From the NCBI GenBank assembly GCA_050633705.1, contig JBOEGZ010000007.1:62001-126000 (forward strand): 64,000 nt of DNA. The letters are read 5' to 3'. The DNA is from JAJFHI01 sp050633705 (GTDB taxonomy: Bacteria > Pseudomonadota > Alphaproteobacteria > Rhizobiales > Hyphomicrobiaceae). Positions 42,179 through 52,359 of this stretch are shown piece by piece. The notes under the pieces are model-generated. The model saw only the letters and a program-made list of their open reading frames with translations. It was not told where the DNA came from and did no database searches. A program made the position numbers and the translations under genes. Every line of letters begins with the position of its first letter. Positions within the stretch are counted from its first letter, which is position 1.

Positions 42179-45007
42179 ATGGCAACTCGCGGCAGCAATA
42201 CAGATGTAAAGCCGGAACAGTCTTCACAATTAGACACAAAACCGAAAAAGCAGGCCCAGTCGCCTAAATCCAAGGCGAGTGCCACGCCCTCTATGGCCCA
42301 GTACCTGGAGATCAAAGCGGCCAACCCAGACAGCTTGCTTTGGTATCGAATGGGCGACTTTTACGAGCTGTTTTTTGACGATGCTGTTGTTGCCTCTCAA
42401 GCTTTGAATATTGTTCTGACCAAACGTGGCAAACATCTCAACGAAGACATCCCGATGTGTGGTGTGCCGGTGGTGCGTGCTGATGAATATTTGCAGCGTC
42501 TAATCCGACACGGTTTCCGGGTCGCAGTGTGTGAGCAGTTAGAAGATCCAGCTGAAGCTCGCAAACGTGGGTCAAAAGCGGTCGTGCATCGAGATGTTGT
42601 ACGTTTGGTGACACCCGGCACGTTGACGGAAGATGCCTTGCTGGATGCATCGCGGCGCAACTATCTCACAGCCATATTCCGTGGTCCCGGCACGGGCGGT
42701 GCACCTGTTATTGATGAAAGTACAACTGTGGCGCTGGCGTCATTGGATATTTCCACCGGCGAATTTGAAGTCGGCGAAGTGACCGGGCTTGATTTGCCAG
42801 GTGAATTGACGCGTTTGTCGCCAGGAGAAGTGTTGGCAAGTGATGCGCTACTTAATGATGAAGACTTGATGCGGTGGATCGATTTGGCGGGTGCTGCAGG
42901 CACGCCTTTACCGGCGGCATATTTCGAGAGCCAGTCGGGCGTGCGCCAACTCAAGGAAGTGTTGGGCGTTTCTGAGATTGGTGGATTTGGTGATTTTACC
43001 AGGCCGGAACTTGCAGCAATTGCAGCCTTGCTGAAATACATCGATCTGACGCAAATTGGCAAAAAGCCGTTGGTGCGACCGCCGCGTCGCACCGGGTCAG
43101 ATGGTGCCATGCTGATAGATGCGTCGAGCCGCGCGAGTTTGGAACTTGTGCGTTCGACGTCAGGTGAAAAACAGGGCAGTTTGTTGTCCGCCATTGATCG
43201 CACTGTTACAGGTCCTGGCGCCCGTGAATTGGCAAGCCGATTGGCGAGCCCTTTGCGCAGCCCGGAAGTTATTCGCGATCGCCTTGATGCAGTGTCATTT
43301 TTTATTGATGCCAGTCGCGTGCGTGAAGATGTTCGAACGGTTTTGAGGAAAGTTCCCGATATTGCTCGTGCAATTTCTCGTTTGGCCTTTGGCCGCGCGG
43401 GACCTCGCGACCTTGGAAGCGTGCGAGATGGCTGTTTGGCAGCAAATGAAGTTGCCGGACTACTTCAGGCGTCTGGTGAAAATACGATCGGATTACCAAC
43501 AGAAGTAGAAGCTGCGGTAAGTGCATTGAAAAGCATCCCGGAAGCGCTGGGCAAGAACCTGCAGGCAGCGCTTGTTGAGGCGCCACCTCACCTGAAACGC
43601 GATGGTGCCTTTGTGCGAGAGGGCTATCGCAAAGAGCTTGATGAAGCGCGGCAACTGAAAGATGAAAGTCGCCAGGTCATGGCCGACTTAGAAGCGCGTT
43701 ACATCGAAATGACCGGCGTGAAGAAGCTGAAGATTCGGCACAACAATATTCTTGGCTATTTTATCGAAGTTAGCCAACTCAACGCAGGACCTTTGCAACA
43801 GTCGCCACTGGTCGAAACGTTCCGCCATCGCCAGACAATGGCAAACGCGATGCGGTTCACAACCGTTGAGCTTGCTGAAACAGAAGGACGTATTTCGACG
43901 GCAGGTGAGCGGGCCTTGGCGCTTGAAAACGAGGTCTTCAACGAACTTGCACAAAGCGTTATGACAGGTGAACATGCGCTTGGTCTTGCCGCTGCTGCCC
44001 TTGGCGAAATTGATGTGCTTTCCAGTTTGGCCGAACTGGCGGAAACAGAAAACTATGCCCGTCCTTTGGTCGATGACAGTCGGACATTTGTGATCTCAGG
44101 TGGTCGCCATCCTGTTGTTGAACAAGCGTTGGCAAAAGCCAATAGTGGGCCCTTTGTGGACAACGATTGTTGTCTTGGCCGCAGTGTTCAAGCAGCCCCT
44201 CCTCCGGGCTTTGATGAAAGCCGTGATCCTCGTATCTGGTTGGTGACGGGGCCGAACATGGCCGGTAAGTCCACATTTCTTCGACAAAACGCATTGATCG
44301 CAGTGCTCGCGCAAATGGGTAGCTATGTTCCTGCTCGCGAAGCTCACATCGGTGTTGTTGATCGGTTGTTCAGCCGAGTGGGAGCTGCAGATGATCTGGC
44401 ACGGGGGCGATCGACGTTTATGGTTGAAATGGTCGAGACAGCAAGCATCCTCAATCAAGCGACGGCGCGCTCATTGGTCATTCTTGATGAAATTGGTCGC
44501 GGCACGGCAACCTTTGATGGTTTGTCGATTGCTTGGGCGACACTTGAATATTTACATGAGGTGACCCATTGCCGGGCACTTTTTGCGACACATTATCATG
44601 AGTTGACGGCATTGCCCGAGCGCCTCAATGGTTTGGCCAACGTCACGATAGAAGTCAAAGAGTGGCACGACGACATCGTGTTTTTGCATAAAGTCGTTCC
44701 AGGTGCGGCTGATCGTTCTTACGGAATTCAGGTCGCAAAGCTTGCTGGCTTGCCACAAACTGTGGTTGAACGCGCTGGTGAAGTGCTCGCGATATTGGAA
44801 GACGGCGACCGTCGCCCGGATCAGCCGGAAGATGTTTTAGATGCTCTGCCCCTGTTTGCAGCCACTCGTCCGCATAACCCTGTCACCCAACCGCGTGGCC
44901 CCTCAGAAGTAGAAGAAGCTCTGGATGATCTAAGCCTTGATGATCTCACGCCCAAAGCTGCGCTTGATGCTCTTTACAAGCTCAAGGCGCTGAAGAAATC
45001 GGACTGA
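42179..45007 (+). CDS. mutS: DNA mismatch repair protein MutS
   Basis: MutS recognises mispaired bases and starts repair with MutL. The mismatch-binding domain has MAQYLEIKAANPDSLLWYRM and then GDFYELF, carrying the Phe-x-Glu motif. The ATPase domain has the Walker A GPNMAGKSTFLRQ, the FMVEMVETASIL switch and the Walker B LVILDEIGRGTATFDGLS. A basic tail of about 38 residues precedes the first domain. The protein has 942 residues, longer than E. coli MutS, but alphaproteobacterial forms commonly are. It starts the plus-strand run mutS-glnD-murJ-trpS. Confidence 0.97.
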   Translation: MATRGSNTDVKPEQSSQLDTKPKKQAQSPKSKASATPSMAQYLEIKAANPDSLLWYRMGDFYELFFDDAVVASQALNIVLTKRGKHLNEDIPMCGVPVVRADEYLQRLIRHGFRVAVCEQLEDPAEARKRGSKAVVHRDVVRLVTPGTLTEDALLDASRRNYLTAIFRGPGTGGAPVIDESTTVALASLDISTGEFEVGEVTGLDLPGELTRLSPGEVLASDALLNDEDLMRWIDLAGAAGTPLPAAYFESQSGVRQLKEVLGVSEIGGFGDFTRPELAAIAALLKYIDLTQIGKKPLVRPPRRTGSDGAMLIDASSRASLELVRSTSGEKQGSLLSAIDRTVTGPGARELASRLASPLRSPEVIRDRLDAVSFFIDASRVREDVRTVLRKVPDIARAISRLAFGRAGPRDLGSVRDGCLAANEVAGLLQASGENTIGLPTEVEAAVSALKSIPEALGKNLQAALVEAPPHLKRDGAFVREGYRKELDEARQLKDESRQVMADLEARYIEMTGVKKLKIRHNNILGYFIEVSQLNAGPLQQSPLVETFRHRQTMANAMRFTTVELAETEGRISTAGERALALENEVFNELAQSVMTGEHALGLAAAALGEIDVLSSLAELAETENYARPLVDDSRTFVISGGRHPVVEQALAKANSGPFVDNDCCLGRSVQAAPPPGFDESRDPRIWLVTGPNMAGKSTFLRQNALIAVLAQMGSYVPAREAHIGVVDRLFSRVGAADDLARGRSTFMVEMVETASILNQATARSLVILDEIGRGTATFDGLSIAWATLEYLHEVTHCRALFATHYHELTALPERLNGLANVTIEVKEWHDDIVFLHKVVPGAADRSYGIQVAKLAGLPQTVVERAGEVLAILEDGDRRPDQPEDVLDALPLFAATRPHNPVTQPRGPSEVEEALDDLSLDDLTPKAALDALYKLKALKKSD

Positions 45008-45133
45008 AATCATACTTATCATAGGCGGCCCTGCGTAACACAAAGAATGTGCTAGACTCCAAATTCGCGATGCCATGTGCTGGATCTTTGTTCCGAGCTT
45101 GGGCCTGGTTCTAAAACGGAATTCGAAAATTAT

Positions 45134-47920
45134 ATGGACCATCAGAAAACCGCAATTGCAGAACCATTTTTTGATCCAACAGTGTTGCGTCAAGAATTAA
45201 CAGCGCTGTTCAATGATCATGGCGATGCCAGCATGGCGCGGTCCGATATTCTGACACGCTTGAAAGAGCTCAAGGCGCTTGCCCATGAAAGAGCCAGACA
45301 TCAACTCGTCGAGGACGGAGATGGGCGGCGGTGTGCATCCAGCCTGTCTCAATTCTACGATGCTTTGATCTCTTTAATTTTCGACTACACAACAGCGCAC
45401 GTGTACCGGGCAACGAATCCATCCGATGCGGAACGAATGGCCGTTGTTGCGACAGGGGGGTACGGGCGTGGACTTCTCGCGCCTGGGTCAGATATCGATC
45501 TGTTGTTTCTTCTGCCATACAAGCAGACCCCGTGGGGGGAGAGTGTTGTTGAATACGTCCTATATATGCTGTGGGACCTTGGGCTGAAAGTCGGACACGC
45601 GACACGAACCGTCGAACAATGCGTTCGCCTCGGTGGCACAGACTACACCATTCGCACATCGCTTTTAGATATTCGGCTAATTCTTGGCGAAGCGATTTTG
45701 TTTGAAGATCTTCAAAGTGCGATCCAAGAAGATATGACGCCGGCTACGATCCGCGCTTTTGTGGACGCCAAGATGGAAGAGCGAGATGAGCGTCATGCAA
45801 AGTCAGGAGATGCACGTTATCGGGTTGAGCCGAATATAAAGGATGGCAAAGGCGGTCTTAGAGATCTACACACCCTGCATTGGTTGTCACAAATCATCTA
45901 CCGAGAAGATGTTGGTGAACCTCTTGTGGCAAAAGGTGTTTTTACAGAAGAGGAGGTCGCAACATTCCGACGGTGTGAAGACTTTCTGTGGACCGTGCGC
46001 TGCTATTTGCACTTTGTCACAAAGCGCGCTGAAGAACGCTTGACCTTTGAAGTGCAACCGGAAATGGCCGAGCTTCTGGGATACAAAGAGCATGGCGGTT
46101 TGCGCGCGGTTGAGCGTTTCATGAAGCACTATTTTTTAACTGCTAAGGACGTCGGCGATCTAACAACGATCCTTTGTGGCACGTTAGAAATGATGCAACT
46201 CAAAGAAACGCCTGGATTGAAAAAATTTCTCAATCCCTTGTCGTGGGGTAGGCGAAATGAGGTCTCGCGCAGTGAGGGTTTTTTCTTCGAGCATGATCGG
46301 TTGAACGTGCACGATGAGGACGTCTTCAAGCGTGATCCCGTCAATGTTTTAAAGTACTTTCTCGAAGCGGCGAAAACAGAGAGTTTTCTGCATCCGAACG
46401 CAATACGTATTCTTAGGGCGGCACCTCGAGCAATTACAGACAAAGTTCGCAAGAGCCCCAAGGCAAACAAAATATTCCTTGAGCTACTAACCGAGACACC
46501 AGATCCTGCAACGACCCTTCGCCGCATGAACGAGAGTGGCGTGCTTGGTCGGTTCATGCCGGAGTTTCGCCGCGTCGTTGGGATGATGCAATTCAATATG
46601 TATCACCACTATACGGTTGACGAACACCTGATCCGAACTGTTGCTATGCTGTCGGATATTGAACACGGTGGATCGGAAGATGAAGTTCCTTTGTCGACGG
46701 AATTGTTTAAGACGATAAAGAATCGCCGCGTGTTATTCGTGGCCGCACTCCTGCATGATATCGGCAAGGGAAGCGACGAAGATCACTCCGTTGTTGGCGC
46801 ACGTTTGGCGCGGAAAATATGCCCACGACTTGGCCTCACGCAAGCAGAGTGCGATACGGTTGTCTGGTTAATTGCCGAGCACCTGACGATGAGCAATATT
46901 GCGCAAAGTCGTGACATTACAGACCCAAAAACAATCAAAGACTTTGCCGCTATTGTGCAAAGCCCAGAGCGGTTGAAGCTGTTATTGTTGCTGACTGTTT
47001 CTGATATCCGCGCTGTTGGCCCCGGCACCTGGAATGGTTGGAAAGGCCAATTGTTGCGCACGCTGTACTATGAAACTGAGCCGACCTTGGCCGGAGGACA
47101 TTCAACAATCGCACGTTCTGAACGCGTAGCGATGGCGCAAGATGAGTTGCGCGAAAAGCTGAAAGATTGGGCCAGCGATGATATTAATAATTTTGTTGAA
47201 CGTTTTTATCCAGACTACTGGTTGAGGTTTGATGCCGACAAGATCGCACTGCACGCAGATTTGTTGCGCCGAGCGGATAGATCGACAGGCAAGCTGTTCA
47301 CCGATGCGACAACCGATGCGTTTACGGCTGTAACAGAATTGACGATCTTTGCACCCAATCACCCGCGACTGTTGTCATTGTTTGCCGGGGCCTGTGCGGC
47401 ATCAGGCGCCAATATCGTCGGCGCAAGTATTACGTCGACTCGTGATGGGTTTGCGCTGGACAGCTTCTTGTTACAACGAGAACTCGGTGAAGACACCGAT
47501 GAAATCCGACGGACAAAAAACATCGGTGAAATGATCGATCGTCTGCTGCAAGGCAAAGGAAGGTTGAAAGCATTGTTGGAGCGACGACGTCCGGGCGAAC
47601 GTCGTGTTGAAGCCTTCGATGTTGAGCCAGAGGTTTATATCAACAACAAGTTGTCTGATAACTTTACAGTCATTGAAGTGGCTGGCCTCGACCGTGCTGG
47701 ATTGTTGTATGATTTGACAACAGCGCTTTCAGATCTCTATCTCGACATCTCATCGGCGCACATCACAACGTTTGGCGAAAAAGCCGTTGACGTTTTCTAT
47801 GTCACAGACCTGACAAACAAAAAGATTGAAAACGAAAGCCGCCAAGAGACTATTCGCGAACGGCTTGTTGAGGTGCTGCAACACGAGGATGACAACGCCA
47901 TGGAACGCCACGCTGGATAA
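45134..47920 (+). CDS. glnD: bifunctional [protein-PII] uridylyltransferase / uridylyl-removing enzyme
   Basis: GlnD senses glutamine and adds UMP to, or removes it from, the PII proteins GlnB and GlnK. The nucleotidyltransferase domain has GGYGRGLLAPGSDIDLLFL, the HD domain has VAALLHDIGKGSDEDHS, and two ACT domains lie at the C-terminus (LTIFAPNHPRLLSLFAGACA and FTVIEVAGLDRAGLLYDLTT). The start is uncertain: ATG 45134 gives 928 residues and begins shortly before conserved sequence, while GTG 45077 would give 947. It follows mutS by about 125 bases. Confidence 0.96.
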   Translation: MDHQKTAIAEPFFDPTVLRQELTALFNDHGDASMARSDILTRLKELKALAHERARHQLVEDGDGRRCASSLSQFYDALISLIFDYTTAHVYRATNPSDAERMAVVATGGYGRGLLAPGSDIDLLFLLPYKQTPWGESVVEYVLYMLWDLGLKVGHATRTVEQCVRLGGTDYTIRTSLLDIRLILGEAILFEDLQSAIQEDMTPATIRAFVDAKMEERDERHAKSGDARYRVEPNIKDGKGGLRDLHTLHWLSQIIYREDVGEPLVAKGVFTEEEVATFRRCEDFLWTVRCYLHFVTKRAEERLTFEVQPEMAELLGYKEHGGLRAVERFMKHYFLTAKDVGDLTTILCGTLEMMQLKETPGLKKFLNPLSWGRRNEVSRSEGFFFEHDRLNVHDEDVFKRDPVNVLKYFLEAAKTESFLHPNAIRILRAAPRAITDKVRKSPKANKIFLELLTETPDPATTLRRMNESGVLGRFMPEFRRVVGMMQFNMYHHYTVDEHLIRTVAMLSDIEHGGSEDEVPLSTELFKTIKNRRVLFVAALLHDIGKGSDEDHSVVGARLARKICPRLGLTQAECDTVVWLIAEHLTMSNIAQSRDITDPKTIKDFAAIVQSPERLKLLLLLTVSDIRAVGPGTWNGWKGQLLRTLYYETEPTLAGGHSTIARSERVAMAQDELREKLKDWASDDINNFVERFYPDYWLRFDADKIALHADLLRRADRSTGKLFTDATTDAFTAVTELTIFAPNHPRLLSLFAGACAASGANIVGASITSTRDGFALDSFLLQRELGEDTDEIRRTKNIGEMIDRLLQGKGRLKALLERRRPGERRVEAFDVEPEVYINNKLSDNFTVIEVAGLDRAGLLYDLTTALSDLYLDISSAHITTFGEKAVDVFYVTDLTNKKIENESRQETIRERLVEVLQHEDDNAMERHAG

Positions 47921-48022
47921 TGGGCTTTAAACAAAGCTGTTTTTAACACACTCTTGCGCGAGATCGGATTGAAGGGGAGCTATTGCTTGCACCCTGAAGC
48001 GTGCTCGGCTACGCAAAATGTC

Positions 48023-49600
48023 ATGAAACTCTATCGTTCCTTTGCAACAGTCGGCGGCCTGACGATGGTTAGCCGTATTCTCGGATTCGCACGCGACATC
48101 CTGATTGCTGCAGCCCTTGGTGTTGGCCCGGTTGCGGATGCGTTTTTCGTCGCCTTTCGTTTTCCAAATCTGTTTCGGCGTTTGTTTGGGGAAGGTGCCT
48201 TCAACTCCGCATTTGTTCCGTTGTTTGCTAAGCGCCTTGAGGGTGATGGCATAGATGAGGCGCGAGGGTTTGCTGAAGAATCCTTCTCGGTTCTGCTGTT
48301 TACGTTGCTGGCATTTTCAACGCTGGCGATCTTGGCGATGCCGTGGTTGATGATGGTGTTGGCGCCTGGGTTCGTGACCGATCCAGACAAATATAATTTG
48401 GCCGTACTCCTCACCCAGGTGGCATTTCCCTATCTGTTGTGCATGTCGCTGGTGGCACTGTTGTCGGGCGCATTGAATTCGATGGATAAATTTTGGGCGG
48501 CGGCGGCGGCGCCAATTTTGCTCAACATTGTTCTCATTCTGTCGCTTGCAACGATCTTCTGGTTTGGTCTTGCCCGACGGGAAGAGGCCGGGCTTATTCT
48601 TGCGATCGGTGTGACGTTGGCCGGCATTGCCCAGTTTGCCATGTTGTGGTTCGCCGCTCGAAATGCTGGATTAAGACTGAAAATTCGTCGGCCACGTTAT
48701 ACCCAAGGCGTCCAACGCTTGGTGCAACTTGGCATTCCTGGCGTTATTTCCGGTGGTATCACGCAAATCAATATTGTCGTTGGAACAATTATAGCTTCAT
48801 TACAAGCTGGCGCCGTTTCTTACCTTTACTATGCAGATCGTCTGTATCAACTCCCGCTCGGCATTGTTGGAGTTGCGATCGGCATTGTGTTGTTGCCCGA
48901 TTTGGCTCGCAAGTTACGCGCTGGCGATGATGTTGCGGCCTCGGCAAGCCAAAATCGTTCACTTGAATTTGCCTTGTTACTAACGGTACCAGCAGCCGTC
49001 GCACTGGCCTTGACGGCGGAACCGATCATACGGGTCCTGTTTGAGCGCGGTGCATTTTTGAGCACAGACACGCCAAAGACAGCTATGGCTCTGGCAGCGT
49101 TTTCGCTGGGCTTGCCAGCGTTTGTTTTGATTAAGGTATTTCAGCCGGCATTTTTTGCACGCGAAGACACCAAAACGCCGATGCGGTATGCGGGTTACAA
49201 CCTCGTTGTTAATGTGGTTGGCTCGCTTGCGCTTTTTTATATGTTTAAGGTTTTAGGCTTGCCACCTCATGTTGGGATCGCATTGGCAACATCCATTGCC
49301 GGTTGGGTCAATGCCGTAATGCTTTGGCGCAACCTTAGTCACCACGGTAAATTTGTCACTGATGCGCGTCTTAGGCGCAATTTACCCCTGTTGGTCATCG
49401 CGAGTTGCGCCATGGGGTTGGTGCTTTGGTTTGCGTTGCCCCAACTTGGCCCGCTGACGTCGAGCAGCCAAGCTCTTTGGGTTCAGGTGATGGCGCTTGC
49501 TGGTCTGGTTGGGTTGGGACTTGCGGTCTATGGCGCAATGATCGCTGTGACCGGGATTATGCCGTTGCGCCAATTGCTCCGGTTTGGTCGCGAACGTTGA
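48023..49600 (+). CDS. murJ: lipid II flippase MurJ
   Basis: MurJ moves lipid II across the inner membrane for peptidoglycan synthesis. The 525-residue protein starts MKLYRSFATVGGLTMVSRIL followed by GFARD, which is the family signature, and has about 14 membrane segments. FRFPNLFRRLFGEGAFNSAF is the conserved loop with the essential arginines. The ATG at 48023 is the start because the family motif begins there. It follows glnD by about 100 bases. Confidence 0.97.
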   Translation: MKLYRSFATVGGLTMVSRILGFARDILIAAALGVGPVADAFFVAFRFPNLFRRLFGEGAFNSAFVPLFAKRLEGDGIDEARGFAEESFSVLLFTLLAFSTLAILAMPWLMMVLAPGFVTDPDKYNLAVLLTQVAFPYLLCMSLVALLSGALNSMDKFWAAAAAPILLNIVLILSLATIFWFGLARREEAGLILAIGVTLAGIAQFAMLWFAARNAGLRLKIRRPRYTQGVQRLVQLGIPGVISGGITQINIVVGTIIASLQAGAVSYLYYADRLYQLPLGIVGVAIGIVLLPDLARKLRAGDDVAASASQNRSLEFALLLTVPAAVALALTAEPIIRVLFERGAFLSTDTPKTAMALAAFSLGLPAFVLIKVFQPAFFAREDTKTPMRYAGYNLVVNVVGSLALFYMFKVLGLPPHVGIALATSIAGWVNAVMLWRNLSHHGKFVTDARLRRNLPLLVIASCAMGLVLWFALPQLGPLTSSSQALWVQVMALAGLVGLGLAVYGAMIAVTGIMPLRQLLRFGRER

Positions 49601-49703
49601 ATTTGCGGTCTGAATTCGAAGTTTTACAGGCTGCTAACTCTTGCGTTGTTGGCCGCAACACGCGATAACGCGCCGAAATTTAAGGAATGCGGGACCCCAC
49701 CTG

Positions 49704-50738
49704 ATGAAACTCGAAGAGCGCGTATTTTCCGGTATGCAGCCAACCGGTAGCCTACACCTTGGAAATTATCTCGGTGCAATGTTGCAATGGATCGAATTGC
49801 AAAAGACCCACAACTGTATGTACTGCGTGGTCGATCTGCATGCGATTACCGTGTGGCAAGATCCGGCTGAATTGCGAGACTCTATTCGCCAGGTCACAGC
49901 TGCTTATATGGCGGCTGGCTTGGATCCGAAAAAGAGCATCTTGTTCAACCAAAGCCAGGTCTCAGCGCATGCGGAATTAGCGTGGATATTTAATTGCGTC
50001 GCACGCCTTGGATGGCTCAATCGCATGACGCAGTTCAAAGAAAAAGCCGGCAAAAATCGCGAGAACGCGTCTGTTGGTCTCTATGCTTATCCAAACCTTA
50101 TGGCTGCCGACATACTGGCGTATCGTGCAACGCATGTGCCGGTTGGTGAAGATCAAAAGCAGCATCTTGAACTTGCCCGCGACATTGCACAAAAATTCAA
50201 CGGTGATTTTGGCAAGGACATTGTTTCAGCAGGCTTTGAGGATGGTGTTTTCTTTCCACAGCCAGAGCCTGTGATCACTGGGCCAGCAACCCGCGTCATG
50301 AGTTTGCGTGATGGAACAAAAAAGATGTCAAAATCTGATCCATCCGATCTTTCACGAATTAATTTGACCGACGACGCGGATGTCATTGCCAAGAAAGTCA
50401 AAAAAGCAAAGACAGATCCTGAAGCCCTGCCAAGTGAAGTTGCAGGCCTAAAGGATCGTCCAGAAGCTCAAAACCTTGTTGGCATTTTCGCCGCTCTTGC
50501 GGGCCAGAGCCGAGATGGCGTCCTGGCCGAACATGGTGGTGCGCAGTTTTCTGGGTTCAAAAGTGCGCTGGCAGAATTGGCAACCGCAAAGCTTGCACCG
50601 ATGGCGGAAGAGATAAAACGGTTGAAATCTGAACCTGATGAGATCGATCGAATTTTACGCGATGGTGCAGAGCGAGCACGAGGCGTGGCTGACCCGGTTA
50701 TGACGAAAGTCAAGGAGATCGTTGGGTTTATAGGTTAA
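49704..50738 (+). CDS. trpS: tryptophanyl-tRNA synthetase
   Basis: The enzyme charges tRNA-Trp. Class I motifs are present: the HIGH-type GSLHLGNYLGA after VFSGMQPT, and KMSKS in DGTKKMSKSDPSD. GEDQKQHLELARDIA is another conserved stretch. The protein of 344 residues has normal length. The start is the ATG at 49704 with sequence MKLEERVFSGMQPTG; the longer reading frame upstream is not conserved. It follows murJ by about 100 bases. Confidence 0.97.
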   Translation: MKLEERVFSGMQPTGSLHLGNYLGAMLQWIELQKTHNCMYCVVDLHAITVWQDPAELRDSIRQVTAAYMAAGLDPKKSILFNQSQVSAHAELAWIFNCVARLGWLNRMTQFKEKAGKNRENASVGLYAYPNLMAADILAYRATHVPVGEDQKQHLELARDIAQKFNGDFGKDIVSAGFEDGVFFPQPEPVITGPATRVMSLRDGTKKMSKSDPSDLSRINLTDDADVIAKKVKKAKTDPEALPSEVAGLKDRPEAQNLVGIFAALAGQSRDGVLAEHGGAQFSGFKSALAELATAKLAPMAEEIKRLKSEPDEIDRILRDGAERARGVADPVMTKVKEIVGFIG

Positions 50739-50867
50739 CGCAGATTGGGTACAGGTTTCCCGTTAAGTTCTTTTTAGTGTGTGATGTTGCAGTGCATTCG
50801 TCGCTTGTGTTGTAAATTTTCAAGATCCTAGTTGTGGCCGATACCAACCAATGGCAGCATACTCTCC

Positions 50868-51368
50868 ATGAAAAAACGCCGCTCTTTTGAACCAGGTCAC
50901 CACCGTAAGTTTCTGATCGTTGTCGATGGCAGTCAGGAGTCGGAGGCAGCCCTTTATTACGCAGCAGCCCGTATTCGCCACTCATCGGGTTCGATTGTGT
51001 TGTTGTATCTGATCGAACCACAAGACTTCCAACATTGGGTGGGCGTGCGCGACGTCCACATTGAAGAAGAGACAAACAAGGCCAAAGCGATGTTTCGTTT
51101 GTTTCGACGCAAGCTCAAGCGCGAAGGCTCTGAGGACGTTGCGGTTGAGGAAGTGATTCGGGAAGGTACACGGGCTGAAGAGATCGTTGCTCATGTTGAT
51201 GAGGACGAAGATGTTGCCATTCTAGTGCTTGGGGCGGCGGCCGATGCCAAGGGACCGGGGCCGTTGGTGTCTGCCCTGGCTTCAGGCTCAACAGCGGGGC
51301 AATACCCGATCCCCATTACGATCGTGCCGGGAAATCTTACTGTTGAAGAGATCGAAGCATTGGCGTGA
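50868..51368 (+). CDS. universal stress protein (UspA family)
   Basis: The 166-residue protein has the Usp fold: the first strand and helix KFLIVVDGSQESEAALYYAA, a middle helix with REGTRAEEIVAHV, then VAILVLGAAADAKGPGPLVS, with a loop near GSTAGQYPIPITIVPG. The last part resembles the ATP-binding G-x2-G-x9-G-S/T loop but is not a perfect match, so nucleotide binding is unsure. It follows trpS, as in other Hyphomicrobiales. ATG 50868 is used; an upstream in-frame GTG at 50832 is not conserved. Confidence 0.9.
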   Translation: MKKRRSFEPGHHRKFLIVVDGSQESEAALYYAAARIRHSSGSIVLLYLIEPQDFQHWVGVRDVHIEEETNKAKAMFRLFRRKLKREGSEDVAVEEVIREGTRAEEIVAHVDEDEDVAILVLGAAADAKGPGPLVSALASGSTAGQYPIPITIVPGNLTVEEIEALA

Positions 51369-51682
51369 TCTTCTAATTGCTTGAAACTAAATAAAGAAAT
51401 TATTTTCAGGCAGATGCCCTTAGCACCATTTTTGTGTCCTCTTGGCCGATGAGGCCTCGACAAAGGGGGCAACAGTACTTATCTTGAAACTAGAATTATT
51501 CTAAAGAGCGTAAAATTCAGAAATTCACGTGAATCCAATTCGACTTTGCCCCAGGTCTTTTCTACATGAAGACTGCGCAGGTGGGTTGCTTGCAATTCAA
51601 ATGGTTGGCGAGTGGCAATGATCGAAGACGAAGTGAGCCGACGACCTTAAAATGGTGACGGTTGAAACGGAGGCCTAAAGGC
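51369..51682. promoter_or_regulatory. non-coding region upstream of nfu
   Basis: No gene was found in these 314 bases. The stretch is AT-rich between 51380 and 51545 and carries the possible Irr box at 51489-51505. Confidence 0.5.
51489..51505. promoter_or_regulatory. candidate Irr (ICE) box upstream of nfu
   Basis: ACTAGAATTATTCTAAA matches 15 of 17 positions of the Irr/ICE consensus as I recall it (TTTAGAAYNRTTCTAAA), with the core TAGAAT-T-ATTCTA being a perfect palindrome. It is 177 bases before the ATG of nfu. Irr is the heme-responsive iron regulator of Hyphomicrobiales, and a NifU-like scaffold gene has been assigned to its regulon in comparative work. Confidence 0.6.
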
Positions 51683-52243
51683 ATGTTCATACAGACTGAA
51701 GCAACGCCCAATCCGGCGACCTTAAAATTTCTGCCAGGTCGGGAAGTTCTGGCGTCGGGAACGGCAGATTTTCGCAGCGCATCGGGAACGGACGATTCGC
51801 CGTTGGCAAAACGCCTGTTCGATGTTGATGGCGTGACGGGTGTTTTTTTGGGGTCTGACTTTATTTCTGTGACAAAGGGTGAGGCTGAATGGCAGCACCT
51901 GAAGCCGATGATTCTCGGTGCGATCATGGAACACTATATGTCAGGCGCACCAGCAATTGCTGAGGATGGCGCAAACGATGTCACGGAAGGCAATTATGAT
52001 CCGGCAGATGAGCCAATTGTTGCAACGATTAAAGACCTGATCGAGACGCGAGTGCGCCCAGCGGTTGCACAAGATGGTGGAGATATTACGTTTGCGGGCT
52101 ATCGCGAAGGGATTGTCTATTTGCAAATGCGGGGCGCGTGTTCGGGTTGCCCAAGCTCAACAGCGACACTCCATCATGGAATCGAAAATCTTTTGCGCCA
52201 TTTTTGTCCAGAAGTTCAGGGCGTAGAATCTGAAGCGATGTAG
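51683..52243 (+). CDS. Nfu-type iron-sulfur cluster scaffold protein
   Basis: The 186-residue protein has the N-terminal Nfu domain, MFIQTEATPNPATLKFLPG, and the C-terminal NifU domain with the cluster-binding CxxC in RGACSGCPSSTATLHHGIEN. It builds and hands over [4Fe-4S] clusters to apoproteins in the cytoplasm. The start is the ATG at 51683 with GGAGG nine bases upstream. The candidate Irr box in the upstream region suggests iron-dependent control. A terminator follows. Confidence 0.95.
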   Translation: MFIQTEATPNPATLKFLPGREVLASGTADFRSASGTDDSPLAKRLFDVDGVTGVFLGSDFISVTKGEAEWQHLKPMILGAIMEHYMSGAPAIAEDGANDVTEGNYDPADEPIVATIKDLIETRVRPAVAQDGGDITFAGYREGIVYLQMRGACSGCPSSTATLHHGIENLLRHFCPEVQGVESEAM

Positions 52244-52278
52244 CCATCAATGATGCTACCGATATGGATGGTTTAAGG

Positions 52279-52305
52279 AAACCCCGCGCATACCGCGGGG
52301 TTTTT
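52279..52305 (+). terminator. intrinsic terminator of nfu
   Basis: AAACCCCGCG at 52279-52288 pairs with CGCGGGGTTT at 52294-52303 around a five-base loop and is followed by T. It separates nfu from the nitroreductase gene. Confidence 0.92.
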
Positions 52306-52359
52306 CTGTATATGACCACCAATTCAGCATGTTTCTCAACGGTTAGAAGGATCAAATTT

